Positions 23,804 to 34,418 of a stretch of 64,000 nt of DNA are shown piece after piece. Origin of the DNA: Phytophthora sp. 'mugwort' (taxonomy: Eukaryota; Oomycota; Peronosporomycetes; Peronosporales; Peronosporaceae); assembly GCA_033558025.1 (NCBI GenBank), contig JAUCEF010000002.1, positions 434,001 to 498,000 of the forward strand. Direction: 5' to 3'. A program made the translations under genes and the position numbers. Numbering within the stretch: the first letter of the stretch is position 1; every line of letters begins with the position of its first letter. The notes under the pieces were generated by a model that had not been told where the DNA came from, did not search any database, and saw nothing but the letters and a program-made list of their open reading frames with translations.

Positions 23804-24229
23804 ATGCAGCAAGACGAAAACGCTCGTACAAAGGAGTCGACAGCACGTGCCGAGGAGTCTACAACACGCGGCGAAAAGAGCATTTATTGTCTTTACCCAA
23901 GCAAGCGCTGCGAAAATCTTCGTGTCCCCAAGTCAAACGGCGAGCTTCACAAGTTCTGCCAATTCCACCGAGACAAGGCAAACTACAACCAACGCCAACT
24001 TCAATTCAAGCGCAGAATTGAACAAGAACAAACACCGTCGAGTACGACAGCACACACGCTACCAATCCAGATAACGGGTCCTCCTATCCTGCCTAAGCTG
24101 CCATTGCCGCCGGTAAAAGTTCAAGTAAATGATGACGACTTCGAGCTCGACGAAGAAGACGTCCGTCTCATTGAGGAAGTGGCATCTGCTACAATAGCTG
24201 GCAGTATATCGCTAGACAACCAGGATTGA
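23804..24229 (+). CDS. Small C-x6-C-x15-C-x2-H family protein, copy 1
   Basis: Intronless, 141 residues. I do not recognise the family. After a charged N terminus comes CLYPSKRCE (Cys29, Cys36), then NGELHKFCQFH (Cys52, His55), then HRDKANYNQR and a basic run (RQLQFKRR). The spacing C-x6-C-x15-C-x2-H suggests a single zinc site. The C-terminal third has a proline-rich linker (PPILPKLPLPP) and an acidic tail with periodic hydrophobics (FELDEEDVRLIEEV). Zinc-binding module, basic patch and acidic tail together resemble a small nuclear regulator, but that is inference. Three further copies and one remnant lie within 7 kb. Plants' WRC domain has a loosely similar Cys/His pattern, and I would not equate them without a profile search. 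Confidence 0.75.
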   Translation: MQQDENARTKESTARAEESTTRGEKSIYCLYPSKRCENLRVPKSNGELHKFCQFHRDKANYNQRQLQFKRRIEQEQTPSSTTAHTLPIQITGPPILPKLPLPPVKVQVNDDDFELDEEDVRLIEEVASATIAGSISLDNQD

Positions 24230-25372
24230 ATCTCACCATCAATCATTTTTCGTGTGAAATGCCTGTAAGACACGGCCGAGGCTTGAGACGAAAACATTTA
24301 AATCAATGTGATTCAAGATTCGAGATCGATTCTGGTTAACGCAGTAATGTTTTTTCTGGTCATAGTGCGTGAAGCCGATGTTGCTTATGGGAGACCAAAG
24401 GCATAGCCGGAAAAATACATGTAGTTTCCACGGTTGTTCAAAGCTCGCTCAAAGTAGATAGAGAGAGTTCAATTCGCCTTTTCTGCTGTTCGTGATTTAG
24501 ATTAGTGCACCCAACAAACAGCTAGGGCTGTAATGCCACAATTGTCCGCTTGACATTAGTATATCGTAAGTGTAGGGCGTTCAACATGGGTGCTTGTAAC
24601 GCGAACGAGCCCCGGACCTTTGGGGATAATTATTCCGCTTAGTTATACAGCAGCAAATGAGCCACACGCGCAGGGTTTCGATGCTGGGGCCTCTGGAAAT
24701 GGGAATGAGCCGGGGCGACATTGCTGAATGTTGGTTGCAGTAATGGCACGATGCTACGAGTTAATTTCACTTGAACATTAGCAAACGGGATAAGCATTGG
24801 TACTACACAATGTATTTTCTAACCAATGCAGTAACCCTTTTTAATATTTTCTTTAGCAAAAAGATAATATTTTCTTATTTTTTAAAGAAGTGCATAACCT
24901 ATTACTTCCAAGTATTTAATGTTAATGAAAGAAGTTTGTACCTACAATGTATTGTATTTGGCTTACACTAAACAGATGGAAGCGTAAATATTAAAGCAGA
25001 GTAATAATTTATGCTGCTAAAACATTGAATCGGTATTTTATTTGATCTGTTCGGCAAACTTTGTATCAGCATATATTTGTATTTTCGCTTCGATATTGGT
25101 AAGGGATATTCGCGAATTATTTTTAGAAGAAACAAATCGTAAAATCAAACGCTTCACGAGGTGATCGCAGCTCAGTTTTTTATTGTGGTAATCATGTAAC
25201 CTTCGTTTGAATACAACTTCATTCTACATCTGCATCCCTTCCACGTAGGAAGGGTAAATGGCCGACGACAACACATTACCCCGCGCTGGCGCTCTACCTA
25301 GAGCCTTGCAGCACCTTCATCGAGCGTCATGAACGTTACGCTTCCCGAGTACATTCAGAGACCCCTATTCGT
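24230..25372. other. Intergenic, AT-rich
   Basis: About 1.1 kb between copy 1 and the decayed copy. The stretch 24770-25090 is strongly AT-rich. The open frame there (24771-24971) has the low-complexity, Phe/Ile/Tyr-rich composition of chance translation. No repeat boundary was recognised. Confidence 0.45.
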
Positions 25373-25615
25373 TTGAGTTGTTCAACACAAATGAAAGTGT
25401 ATCAATATAACCGAGAAGGAACGACCTATATGTACCCTAGCAAACGCAACGATGGCCCACTGTTATCCGAATCCAAGGTGAACCACTTCAGCAATCAATT
25501 GACGGCTGGGGTCAATCGAAGGTTTGGCACGAGCAAAAGTCTGGTTGCGAGCGATTTTGTCCAAGCTCGTAGATTTTTCGTTCCAAATCCTCATAACATT
25601 CGTAGTTGGTGCTGA
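25373..25615 (+). pseudogene. Decayed copy of the C-x6-C-x15-C-x2-H family
   Basis: An 80-residue frame contains TYMYPSKRNDGP, which lines up with the YPSKRCE block of copy 1, followed by a region that has lost both Cys/His pairs (VNHFSNQL where the intact copies have GELHRFC). A few nucleotide matches to copy 1 persist around the YPSKR codons. I read it as a relic rather than a working gene. The match is short, so chance resemblance is possible. Confidence 0.35.
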
Positions 25616-27819
25616 TGTTTAGCTGTGTAAGCAAGCGAAACGTTTGATGTCGTGACTTTTTTCGAAGTTCTCACCTCATTTCGGCAACTTCAGATCGCAG
25701 TATTCGCCTAGAGTGAGGATCTAAACAACCTCCCCCCCCCCAAGCTAGCACAAATCCGTGAACAGATTTGCTTCGATGCGAGTGCTTAAGCCGACGTCGG
25801 CGTCGATAAATAAGATACAGTTTTTTATTTTAACGAGACTGCCGTAGATCAACCTCACCGTACCAGTTGCATTCAGCTCTTCGTCTACTCCGCCTCCCTT
25901 CGATGAGTTGCTCGCTCCAAGACGATGAACCCCAGCGCCAACTTGCCCTAAAAACGTGAAAGTTACAGAAGATATCTATAAGTTTAAGGTTGATCATTAT
26001 CACGAGAAATTCTGCAAATCAGAGCTCAATGTGGTCGGACGTTCGCGCTAAAAATTGCCTCTCACCAGAAGACTAATCGTTTGGGGAGTCCCCACTAGTT
26101 TTCTGGTCCTATAGAAGTGGTACCTTAGCATCCAATACCTAATATTATACTGTTCTTCCACTTTTGGTTTTGATCTTCAACATGTCATACGGAAGACCTT
26201 GCCAGTGTCCTTCTTACCAGGCGGGCTGGAAGACTTAATTGTTGTCGTGCTGGAAATTGTGATAACGCCGCCTATCGACCGCAAGTAACTAGGACGGGTA
26301 AGGCAGTCATTCGGTTCACTGAACATCGGTGCATTGAAAACTTCATGCTTGATGCGCATTAGCTCAAATATCCTTTCCTCAATAAAAGCGGCGACATTTC
26401 ATTCAAGCTAAGTATGACGAAACAGAGTACCCCCGGTATACTGAATGTACTATACAAAATCGGGAAGGCCGGCTGGAACTACTATACCAACCAGTGTGGA
26501 AATTTAGAAAAATGTTGAAGTTCGCCATTTGGACGCTGGCTTCTTTGCTTATATAGCCTCGGTTTAACATCCTCGTTGCATGAAAGCGATAACATACCGC
26601 GGAACTTGCTTTCGCAGCTGGCGCAACGCAATAGGAGCAGGTTGAATAGCCGTAGATCTTGTCGCCAAGCAAAAAGCGTCGGGTCACAGGAAACCACATT
26701 AACACTACTGGGCTCCGGGTATAAATGGTCAGCGACTCTTTTCACCCAACGTTCGCACTTCCAACAAACAAATCTCAATAATTTGCGTGAACGCGGTCTT
26801 GTTTTGAAGCTGAAAAACACTGAACTTGATCAAGGGCCGCAACAATGATGGGAAGTCACTATTCCTAGAAAACCTGCAATAACCTCGTGGCCAAAATGTC
26901 CAACTCCAGAATCTTTGTCAGTTCATCGTGACGTGGCCGACTAGGATAAAAGCCAACGCGACCTAGACAAGAACACAACTAATACTACTTGATGGAGCTA
27001 CGCGGATGAAAATTTTGAACTCGGCAATGATAAATCTGGCTCCTCGAGATGAAAAAATAATTGGCTGCAAATTTCGCTGATACTGCTTAGCGCGGTGTAG
27101 GTTACAATACAAGGGCTCACAAGCGCAGTCGCGCAGTGAAACTGTCCACCATCATGTCTGAGTGAATCTCCAACTCGCAAAATAAACATTACTACACATT
27201 TGCCCGGCCATCAAAGTCGTCACATTATTTTGGGTCGTTACTCCTTCTCGATCCGAATCCTTCACATGTAATATTAGTCATTTGGATTTGTTTCTTATTT
27301 TCCCGTTTATACATTGTCAACTTAAATCCTTTCACATATTAATAGTTTTCAATCAGCAGAATGGATACGACCTTACGGTCGTAGTTCAGCTTGTCTTCAT
27401 TAATCAGGCCGAAGCTTAACCTCAGGCTGATGTGACGAGAAAAAGAGATTATTCAGCTACAGGTCACCGAATTCAGCTAATTTCATGTTCGAGATGGACA
27501 ATTTATAGGTCATTCAGCTGTGTGGTTCCAGATCTATATCATTGAGTGGCGTAGTCGTCGTTCAAGGAGTCAATAGTGCGTCGTAATGTTCTACCTTTTG
27601 ATGTCTGTACTGCCGAAATACCCGCCTATGCACAAATGGAACACACACAGAGCGAGAGAAAATAAGCGCTGCAATATTTTCTTTCGCGCAGTGCTAACGT
27701 ATGTTCCATTTGAACGACTGCGGCTCAGCTCAAAACCTCCGTACGGCACCAGCTTTTGTTGCTGACAAGTCTCCGCTGGGTTGGTATTCACTATCTGTCC
27801 AAGCTGCGTCACCTTCTGC
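25616..27819. other. Intergenic, no gene seen
   Basis: About 2.2 kb with a run of ten C at about 25731-25740 and several short open frames on both strands (26177-26359, 26403-26848, 26998-27189) without motifs or consistent codon bias. It may hold old mobile-element debris, but I cannot identify any. Confidence 0.4.
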
Positions 27820-28305
27820 TTAAATTGGCGTTCTATCGTCGAAACCGCAGTCGACGAAATTTTGAAAATATGGACTCCCATCCACGTTAACTGGAGACAA
27901 GTTGATGTCAGTCTGGGCGAGAAATTCATCGAGAACATCGAGCTCCAAGTCGGACATTCCTGCGGTCGTTAAATCTGACAGAGACAGTCGCTGGGGGTGT
28001 AAACTTTCGTCCTGGGTCAACCAATTTCCACTTAACGCTGACTCGTTCTTTCTCCTTCGACGACGTTGTCCAAGTCTTCGCTGGTTCACATTAGCCTTAG
28101 TACGATGGTACTCGCAGAGCCGATGGAGTTCTCCATTGCGCTTCATCACTCGAGGGTTCTGGCAGAGTTTAGTCAGATAGCAGCAGCAGCGTGCAGGGCC
28201 CACTGTTGACTGCCAAATGGTAGCGGAAACAGGCCCAACTTTGCAGTAGAATCGATTGAGGGATGTTGAAAGGTCCCAATGTGTGTTGTGCTCGCCTTTC
28301 GCCAT
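27820..28305 (-). CDS. Small C-x6-C-x15-C-x2-H family protein, copy 2
   Basis: Read as one exon of 161 residues from the ATG at 28305. The family core is CCYLTKLCQNPR, then KRNGELHRLCEYHRTKAN and a strongly basic stretch (RRLGQRRRRRKNE). The tail holds the acidic-hydrophobic segment SDLELDVLDEFLAQ. The Ser-Lys-Arg of the other copies is Thr-Lys-Leu here, so this copy has drifted while keeping all four putative zinc ligands. The first 35 residues have no counterpart in the other copies. A start further downstream or a missed intron near 28220-28260 is possible. Confidence 0.65.
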   Translation of the reverse strand: MAKGEHNTHWDLSTSLNRFYCKVGPVSATIWQSTVGPARCCCYLTKLCQNPRVMKRNGELHRLCEYHRTKANVNQRRLGQRRRRRKNESALSGNWLTQDESLHPQRLSLSDLTTAGMSDLELDVLDEFLAQTDINLSPVNVDGSPYFQNFVDCGFDDRTPI

Positions 28306-29153
28306 ATAGCAAGAGTTGCATGTATATGTATACCAATAAAACGTTATTTTCCGTTTATCTATCGGGTTTACACGGACGGAATTAATTGATCGAGGGGCGG
28401 AGACGCGATTTTCAGCACTAGTGAAAACAATTCATGTTGCTTAATCCTGTATTTCCGGATAGTCCCACGAAAAGACAGGGACTGTAAGTTTTGTAGCGTC
28501 TGACCACATTTACCCAAGTAGAAAGTGCCGGCTGAAACTTGCAGTACAGTTTCTCTTCCGTATTTCTCGAGTCGTCACTAACACATGGCAGCCACTGGAA
28601 GGCAAAATAAAATGGTCGTCATCGAGCACGTAGAGCGCTTTCTGAAACATCAACGGCTCGAATTTGTGGTCCCGCAGCAGAAAGTCTCGTGGTTGTCAGT
28701 TCGTTGTAACAGTTTTCTTGCCTTAATTTGTAGTAAGATTTTCTCTCAGCTCAAACTGACAATTTCCAACCAGTTAAAATCTTAGGCAGAGTCTATTTCC
28801 GATACATAAAACAAGTGTGCTCACTCTTAAGGTTGCGCATTCATTTGTGTGGTAACCGACAATGGAAAAGAAGTCGGCGACTGGCTGCCCAGATTTCGGT
28901 AACGAGCTGACCTCTCAACTGTCGAGCAGCGAGGTCCGCCCATTGTTTAGCGCTTGACGATCCACACTCACATAAGCGAAGAGTTTCCGTTGGACGCACG
29001 TTTTCTTATGTTGCTCGATGCTGAATCTTGAGCAGGTTCCAAGTATTGCTAAATACACGTAAATACACTTCTTTGAAAAGTGTCGTAAACTAGCAATTCA
29101 AGGTATTTGAGTGTTATTGTCAACGTCATTACACCCCGTCTCTATTTAGTGGC
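28306..29153. other. Spacer between family copies 2 and 3
   Basis: About 850 bases without a supported gene. A short plus-strand frame at 28585-28785 has no motif. Confidence 0.4.
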
Positions 29154-29744
29154 TTAACACGGGAACGTTGTCTCCAATTGGGTCCCTGCGTTCTCTGTAT
29201 GAAAATCTTTCAAACTGTTCTGTGAGAGAAGTTCACTCAGAAAATCAAGTTCATCTTGCGCTAACACGGAGTGTAAGGGCGGGGAAGCCTCGCAAGGCTC
29301 GGACCATGTTGCGCGATCTACTCGATTCCTCTCATTTCCTGCGTTTCCACTGGCTGCTGACGTTGATCTGCGCTTTCGTGAAGCTGTCTCCAATTCCTCC
29401 ATCTCCCTCTTTCGTCGTGCTTCAAGTCGTCGCTGGTTCAGGTTGGCCTTGTTGCGATGAGCGTCACAGAAGCGATGCAGCTCCCCATTGCGCTTAATTG
29501 CTCGAGGAAGTTCGCATCGTTTGCTGGGATATCGGCATCGACCGGGGTTTTCTTGGATAATTGACGCGTGAAAATCTGCTTCTACCCCAGCAAAGTCTTG
29601 AAAATAACCACAAAAACTGAGACTCGTCGTCGATGTCGCCACTTGATACTGGGGGTTCATAGCTGATACTTTTGGTAGGAGGGGCACGTGACCAGGAAGG
29701 ATCGATTTACGATATGAATATGGTTGACACATTGGCACGACCAT
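29154..29744 (-). CDS. Small C-x6-C-x15-C-x2-H family protein, copy 3
   Basis: 196 residues from the ATG at 29744. A later ATG at 29660 (MNPQYQV) is an equally plausible start and gives 168 residues. The core is CRYPSKRCELPR, then KRNGELHRFCDAHRNKAN and NQRRLEARRKRE, with all four Cys/His ligands in the family spacing. A long basic, Ser-rich linker follows, then the acidic-hydrophobic segment AQDELDFLSELLSQ. The core closely matches copy 4 and copy 1, and the linkers do not align. This is what is expected of a constrained metal-binding module with free flanks. Confidence 0.7.
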   Translation of the reverse strand: MVVPMCQPYSYRKSILPGHVPLLPKVSAMNPQYQVATSTTSLSFCGYFQDFAGVEADFHASIIQENPGRCRYPSKRCELPRAIKRNGELHRFCDAHRNKANLNQRRLEARRKREMEELETASRKRRSTSAASGNAGNERNRVDRATWSEPCEASPPLHSVLAQDELDFLSELLSQNSLKDFHTENAGTQLETTFPC

Positions 29745-30432
29745 TGACTTCTTCGTTGAGGAGGATTGACGACAGCCACCTGAAGGATATTATGAGTAAA
29801 GTGAAGTGTATGGGTGGCATTGTTGTGGCCGTTGAAGGCTTTGAAGCTATGAAGAATTAGTGAAGTTGCGGCACTCGGACGAAATGCCTTTAATTGTCAT
29901 TAGTGCAATAACTGGATACTGATTTTCAGCGCAAGGATGAACCCAACTGAGCGGTGACTGGTCATTTGAGAGCGATAGTCCACCCACCACGTAAGATCCG
30001 GCGTTGCCTAATAGTGGTAAAAGCGAATTAATAATCTGGTTACATTTTCGGACCTTGATCGGGCAGCAGAATCTCTGATATCTTTTACTCGTACTTTTGC
30101 ACGAGAGTTCCATTCGTTTATACTTGCTGTTCGTTTGTCAGATAACATGGTGGGATCGGGATCAACTTTATGGTACTATTGCACGAATTACGAACGACTT
30201 TCCATGAAGACGCCATTTTGTATGTTGTTGCTTAAAGTATTCAAAGCATCAGCTCAGTATCCCCAAAGTTCACCATGAAAGCTTTCTCTTTGCACATCTG
30301 AACTTTCTTCGTCAGCATAACAATGAGAAAGAACACGGAAAATAATTCCGAATAACAACTTTCGCCTACTACAAGAACTCGACTTAAACATTAAGAAAAA
30401 CTCACTGCGGGACGTCTCATACTGCGAGTTAA
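29745..30432. other. Spacer between family copies 3 and 4
   Basis: About 690 bases. Small open frames (29672-29860 plus, 29847-30113 minus) are unsupported. Nothing else was recognised. Confidence 0.4.
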
Positions 30433-30813
30433 TTACCTAGAAACAGGCCTTGCTGTGATGTATTCCCCGCACCGACCACCGACGTTGGGCACAATGTTTT
30501 CATCGTCTCCGGAGGACAGTAATCGGTCGAGATAGTGAAGATCCTGCGGGTCCAAGTCGTCAAACCACGGAACTTCTGGAAGAAAGCATGCGTCTTGACT
30601 CGAGTTTGGGCTCCAAGTGACTCTATTCTTCCTGTGCATGGTCTTTTCTCGACGCTTTCGATCGACACGACGTTGATTCACGTTTGCCTTCATCCGATGA
30701 TAATCACAGAAACGATGGAGCTCCCCATTGCGCTTGAAAGAGCGTGGACGGTCACAACGTTTGCTCCTGTATCCGCACCGTACTACGTCGATCTCTACAC
30801 GAGTTGAAGACAT
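30433..30813 (-). CDS. Small C-x6-C-x15-C-x2-H family protein, copy 4
   Basis: Intronless, 126 residues and the most compact member. The core starts at residue 13: CGYRSKRCDRPR, then KRNGELHRFCDYHRMKAN and NQRRVDRKRREK. The tail carries DLDPQDLHYLDRLLSSGD, the same acidic-hydrophobic pattern as in the other copies. Upstream on the minus strand, TCATTCACTTGTCAATTTT is a loose initiator-like sequence about 40 bases from the ATG. The compact form helps define the minimal protein: core, basic patch, acidic helix. Confidence 0.72.
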   Translation of the reverse strand: MSSTRVEIDVVRCGYRSKRCDRPRSFKRNGELHRFCDYHRMKANVNQRRVDRKRREKTMHRKNRVTWSPNSSQDACFLPEVPWFDDLDPQDLHYLDRLLSSGDDENIVPNVGGRCGEYITARPVSR

Positions 30814-31076
30814 TTTTAGGCCACGTCTTTCGCTGAGGTTCGAAAATTGACAAGTGAATGAGATCCAAGCATGAAAACTGATACGAGAACATCATTCAGA
30901 ACTCGACGGATCCAAGATACGTTCGAGAAATTCCCAGCGCTGACTGGGTACAAACTTATGGGACTAATGGAGAGTTCCAACGGATCACTCCGTCTTGAAC
31001 TTGACTTTGTGCTATTGTTGGGAGCTTCAAAAGTCGTGGGTTGGTGGCCAGTTGGCAGCCCTCATTTAGTGTACGA

Positions 31077-32295
31077 ATGGAAGGTATCAAGCCCCCTCAA
31101 CGTCGGTCAGATGGGCCCATTGGTACCCCACTGGAATGTTTTCGACAGGGAAAAGATAGTGTATCAATGATCAATGCTCTCGCCGAACTGGCCATGAGAC
31201 TGATGGATGCCGAAGACCGCGACGAGTTCCGGAAGGCCGACGGTGTCACGGCTCTTGGTATGTCTGCTAAGATATAAAATTTATTTTAAAATTTTAATTA
31301 TAGTAGAATTGTATCTCTAGTAGACCATCTCGCACGTCTTCTGGAAGAACAAGCCACGCTGAATTACGGATGGAGCACGTCTGAGGTCTTCGGAACAACG
31401 TAAGTGCTTTATTTTATGTGGAAATTAACGAGAGAAATAAATTCACAACGCATATTTTTGTATCTAGGTGGGAAGAGTACCAAGTTCATGAGTCACTTCA
31501 ATTTACGCGTAACAATGATGAATTGCACTCTTTGTGTGCTATTGACGCTAACGTCATAAATAGTGGTTGCGCTTTGCCATGCCAGCATCGATTCAGAGAT
31601 CGCAGTCGAGATGCACGAGCTTGGAACTCTTGAAATTCTATTCGAGGTATTCCACGTTCTACCAGACCAACTCAAAGAGTACGCGTCGTTTGTGCTCGAA
31701 ATTATACGAAATCTCTGTGCGATAGACAACGGAGACGCCACTTTACCGACCAATTTTATCCAGAAATTGTGGGAAATCCTTGACTCGGGAGACGAGGTAC
31801 GGCCAGATACAAATTTACGGTTGAAAATCCACATAAACTGATCCGTCCTCACGTCTGTAGATCTCCACGTACTGGCACGAGCTGGCAGCCGAAATCCTCG
31901 CTAATATTGCATCAATAGCACCAAATCGAGTGGCTGCTACTCCATCGCGACTATTCGTGACGTTGTCGCGGTTCTTGCAAGCTACTACAGCTCCAGCAAC
32001 AAGAAATTTTGGGATCGCTTTGTCCGATTTACTGTGTAATTTGTGCTGCGACCAAGCGTATTGTCTGCTTCTGGTCTGTGAGCTGGACGCTCACCGTCCT
32101 CGAGAAAAATTACGACATAGTGGCGTTGTATATCTCGTCGAACTCACGGATGAAGCCAAGGACGACGCACTGAGACAAAGCATGGAAGCTCTGGTCCATA
32201 ATCTTTCATGGAGTGATCCAGCAGGGAAACGCAGCGTCCAAAAGCTCGCTATCTCCAGCTTCATGAACCGTTTTTTAAGCTCAAATCACCGTTGA
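31077..32295 (+). CDS. Armadillo-like helical repeat protein, 5 exons
   Basis: Exons 31077-31257, 31321-31399, 31468-31508, 31564-31796 and 31861-32295 join in phase to 322 residues. The protein is almost entirely helical, with repeating hydrophobic pairs (INALAELAMRLMDAEDRDEF, GTLEILFEVFHVLPDQL, YASFVLEIIRNLCAID, ELAAEILANIASIAPNRVA, GIALSDLLCNLCCDQ, SMEALVHNLSWS) typical of ARM/HEAT-like repeats, which serve as protein-binding scaffolds. There is no signal peptide or membrane segment. The gene lies 100 bases upstream of the kinase gene on the same strand, but the stop at 32293-32295 separates them. No ortholog family is recognised. Confidence 0.75.
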
Positions 32296-32376
32296 CTTCT
32301 GTATAAATAGTCAAAAATCTCCATCGTGATTTAGTCTATAATTTTAGGTTTAACTTTAACTTAATGTTTCATCCTC

Positions 32377-32384
32377 TTCATTCC
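32377..32384 (+). promoter_or_regulatory. Initiator-like site of the kinase gene
   Basis: TTCATTCC followed by AAGAATT matches the oomycete initiator core, 11-18 bases before the kinase ATG. This implies a very short 5' UTR if it is used. Confidence 0.4.
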
Positions 32385-32394
32385 AAGAATTCTC

Positions 32395-34417
32395 ATGCTT
32401 GCTACAGCTGCGTCGTTCCCTGTCCGCAGTGGCAAAGGACACGGCAGCCAGCTCGAATTCAATAGTCGGGACCGTATCGGCTCGGTGCACGGCGTTTCCA
32501 GTCTGAATCTCCACGCGAGCGTTCGTGTTGCAGCCCTCGCCGCTCGTCACACTCGTCAGTTCCGTCCAAAACGAGTGTCTACGCTTGATACTGTCCCCGA
32601 CGACTTTAACTCCAGTCTTGGCATTAAAACTCAGGTTCGGGATGCAAGTCCCGTTAAATCCGTGCCGGAGCAGCGCAAAATGAAGCTGCATTTATCTCTG
32701 GACAAGCTGGAGCAACTGGAAATGCCCTTAATGATGACCGGTGAGCTTCAAATGGAATCTAAACCACGTCAAAAGAGCGTCCTATTCGCTGTGGAGTCTC
32801 AATTGACAGTAAATGAACCTCCAGGTGTATTTAATGCTCCATATTCCGCGCCTGTGGGTCGCTCACGTCGTGCGTCGAGCATCACATTGAACATGAAGTC
32901 ACCGGAAGCAGCCGAATTCGACGAAGTTGCTCACGATGGCCCCGAGGAGTTAGGTAAACGTACAAAGCGAGTCAAACAACTGGGAAAAGGTGCTGGTGGT
33001 ACTGTGTTTCTTTCCCTTTACTTACCTACACTCAAGTTAGTCGCCGTCAAGGATGTTGTAGTGTATCAAGAGGAAGACCGGCACATGGTTAAGCGAGAGC
33101 TTCACGCACTCCATGAAAATCTCGCTTCAATCGAAGCTGACGCGTCTCCAAGTGGCTCTGAGACGCTGCAACAGCGTTTTCTAGCTGGATTGAGGCCTCG
33201 GAACTTGCTCTGTCCCTACCTTGTCACTTTCTATGGAGCTTTCCTTAAACCAGCGAAATGTGCCGTCTCTGTGGTCATGGAATTCATGGACCGAGGCAGT
33301 GTCCAAGACCTTTTAGACACCAAAATGACAGTATCAGAAGATGTTATACGACACGCTGCCTTCTGCTGTATCACGGCACTTAGTCACATGCATAGACAAA
33401 GGTGGGGGAGCTCGACGTTTTAGTGGTAGTTTCTAAACTGATTTTGTTTTTTTGTTTTTATTCCTTTGATGTCTAGAATGGTTCACCGCGACATCAAACC
33501 GGCTAACATTCTCATGAACCGAAGTGGAGACTTCAAGGTACAGTAGACAATCCCTTAGTTATTTGATCTTGAGGCTTGGAGATTCATGGGCTAGTTCGTG
33601 TGTTCTGTATAAAACCAGGTGGCGGATTTTGGACTAGCTGGCACTTTAGCGAAATCCAACTCATTCTTCTCCGATTTTACAGGAACAATGATGTACATGG
33701 CCCCCGAGCGCATCTCAGGGGCGAAGTATACGTGTGTAAGTGATATCTGGTCTCTCGGTATCACGCTCTTTTCCTTGGCGACTGGAGCTTACCCGTTCAC
33801 TGTCGACGACGGTTTTTTTGGACTCGAAGAGGCCATTTGTCACGACACTTTGCCACCAATGCCGAACCGATTCTCTTCAGTCTGTCGGGATTTTATCAAG
33901 CGGATGTTAAACCGAGACCCGGAGCGTCGATTAACCGCAGAGGAAGCTCGGGCTCACCCGTTCATCAGCAACTACACGGAGAGTGTCACGTATCGAACAT
34001 TCACTAAGACGTGGCAAAGACTGGAACTCAAGGGGCCAATTGAGTCGGAAGACGCTCGGACAATCGTCAATCTAGCCGTCGAATACTCGTATCGGTACCC
34101 TAATATGGTGACGCTGCCTCTGGAGGTGACACGGTTCGAACCTGTGGCTGAAGTTTCGTCACCAAGTAAAAATTCTCCCGAAAAACCATCAATCTTCCAT
34201 CGCTTGACGAAACTTTTAAAGCAAGAAGACACCAACGGCAAAGTGACGGCTCGTAGCCCATTCGAGCGACTTGCAGATGACTGTGGCGTCTCCACCGAGG
34301 AACTTCACAGGTTGTTCCAAGAGGTAAGTCGTCTTTTATATACCTACTTGGAATAAAAACATACAAGGAATCATAAAAACTTACCACTGCTTTTTTTTTT
34401 TTAAGGCTTTTTACTAG
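32395..34417 (+). CDS. MAP2K-like (STE family) protein kinase, 4 exons
   Basis: Exons 32395-33401, 33477-33537, 33619-34323 and a 12-base last exon 34406-34417 (three codons plus TAG) give 594 residues. After a ~190-residue Ser/Arg-rich N terminus the kinase domain shows the glycine loop GKGAGGTV (197-204), VAVK with Lys219, HRDIKPANIL (339-348), DFG (359-361), GTMMYMAPERI, DIWSLGITLF and a subdomain XI Arg in RDPERRLTAEE. The HRD-IKPAN and MAPE sequences fit the STE7/MAP2K group, so it probably phosphorylates a MAP kinase. A ~90-residue insertion-rich stretch lies between Lys219 and the hinge (ASPSGSETLQQRFLAGLRPR). A C-terminal tail of about 140 residues has no recognised domain. The stop is one base from the convergent giant gene. 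Confidence 0.88.
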
Positions 34418-34418
34418 A

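Noticed and set aside
24771..24971. Short Phe/Ile/Tyr-rich frame resembling a tiny membrane protein
   Set aside because: It lies in a very AT-rich stretch, where such composition is expected by chance.
30871..31170. Plus-strand frame just upstream of the ARM-like gene
   Set aside because: It overlaps the first exon of the ARM-like gene in another frame and shows no motif. It is more likely 5' flank.
34131..34141. GGTTCGAACCT as a tRNA B-box
   Set aside because: It lies inside the kinase coding sequence with no matching A-box or cloverleaf around it.
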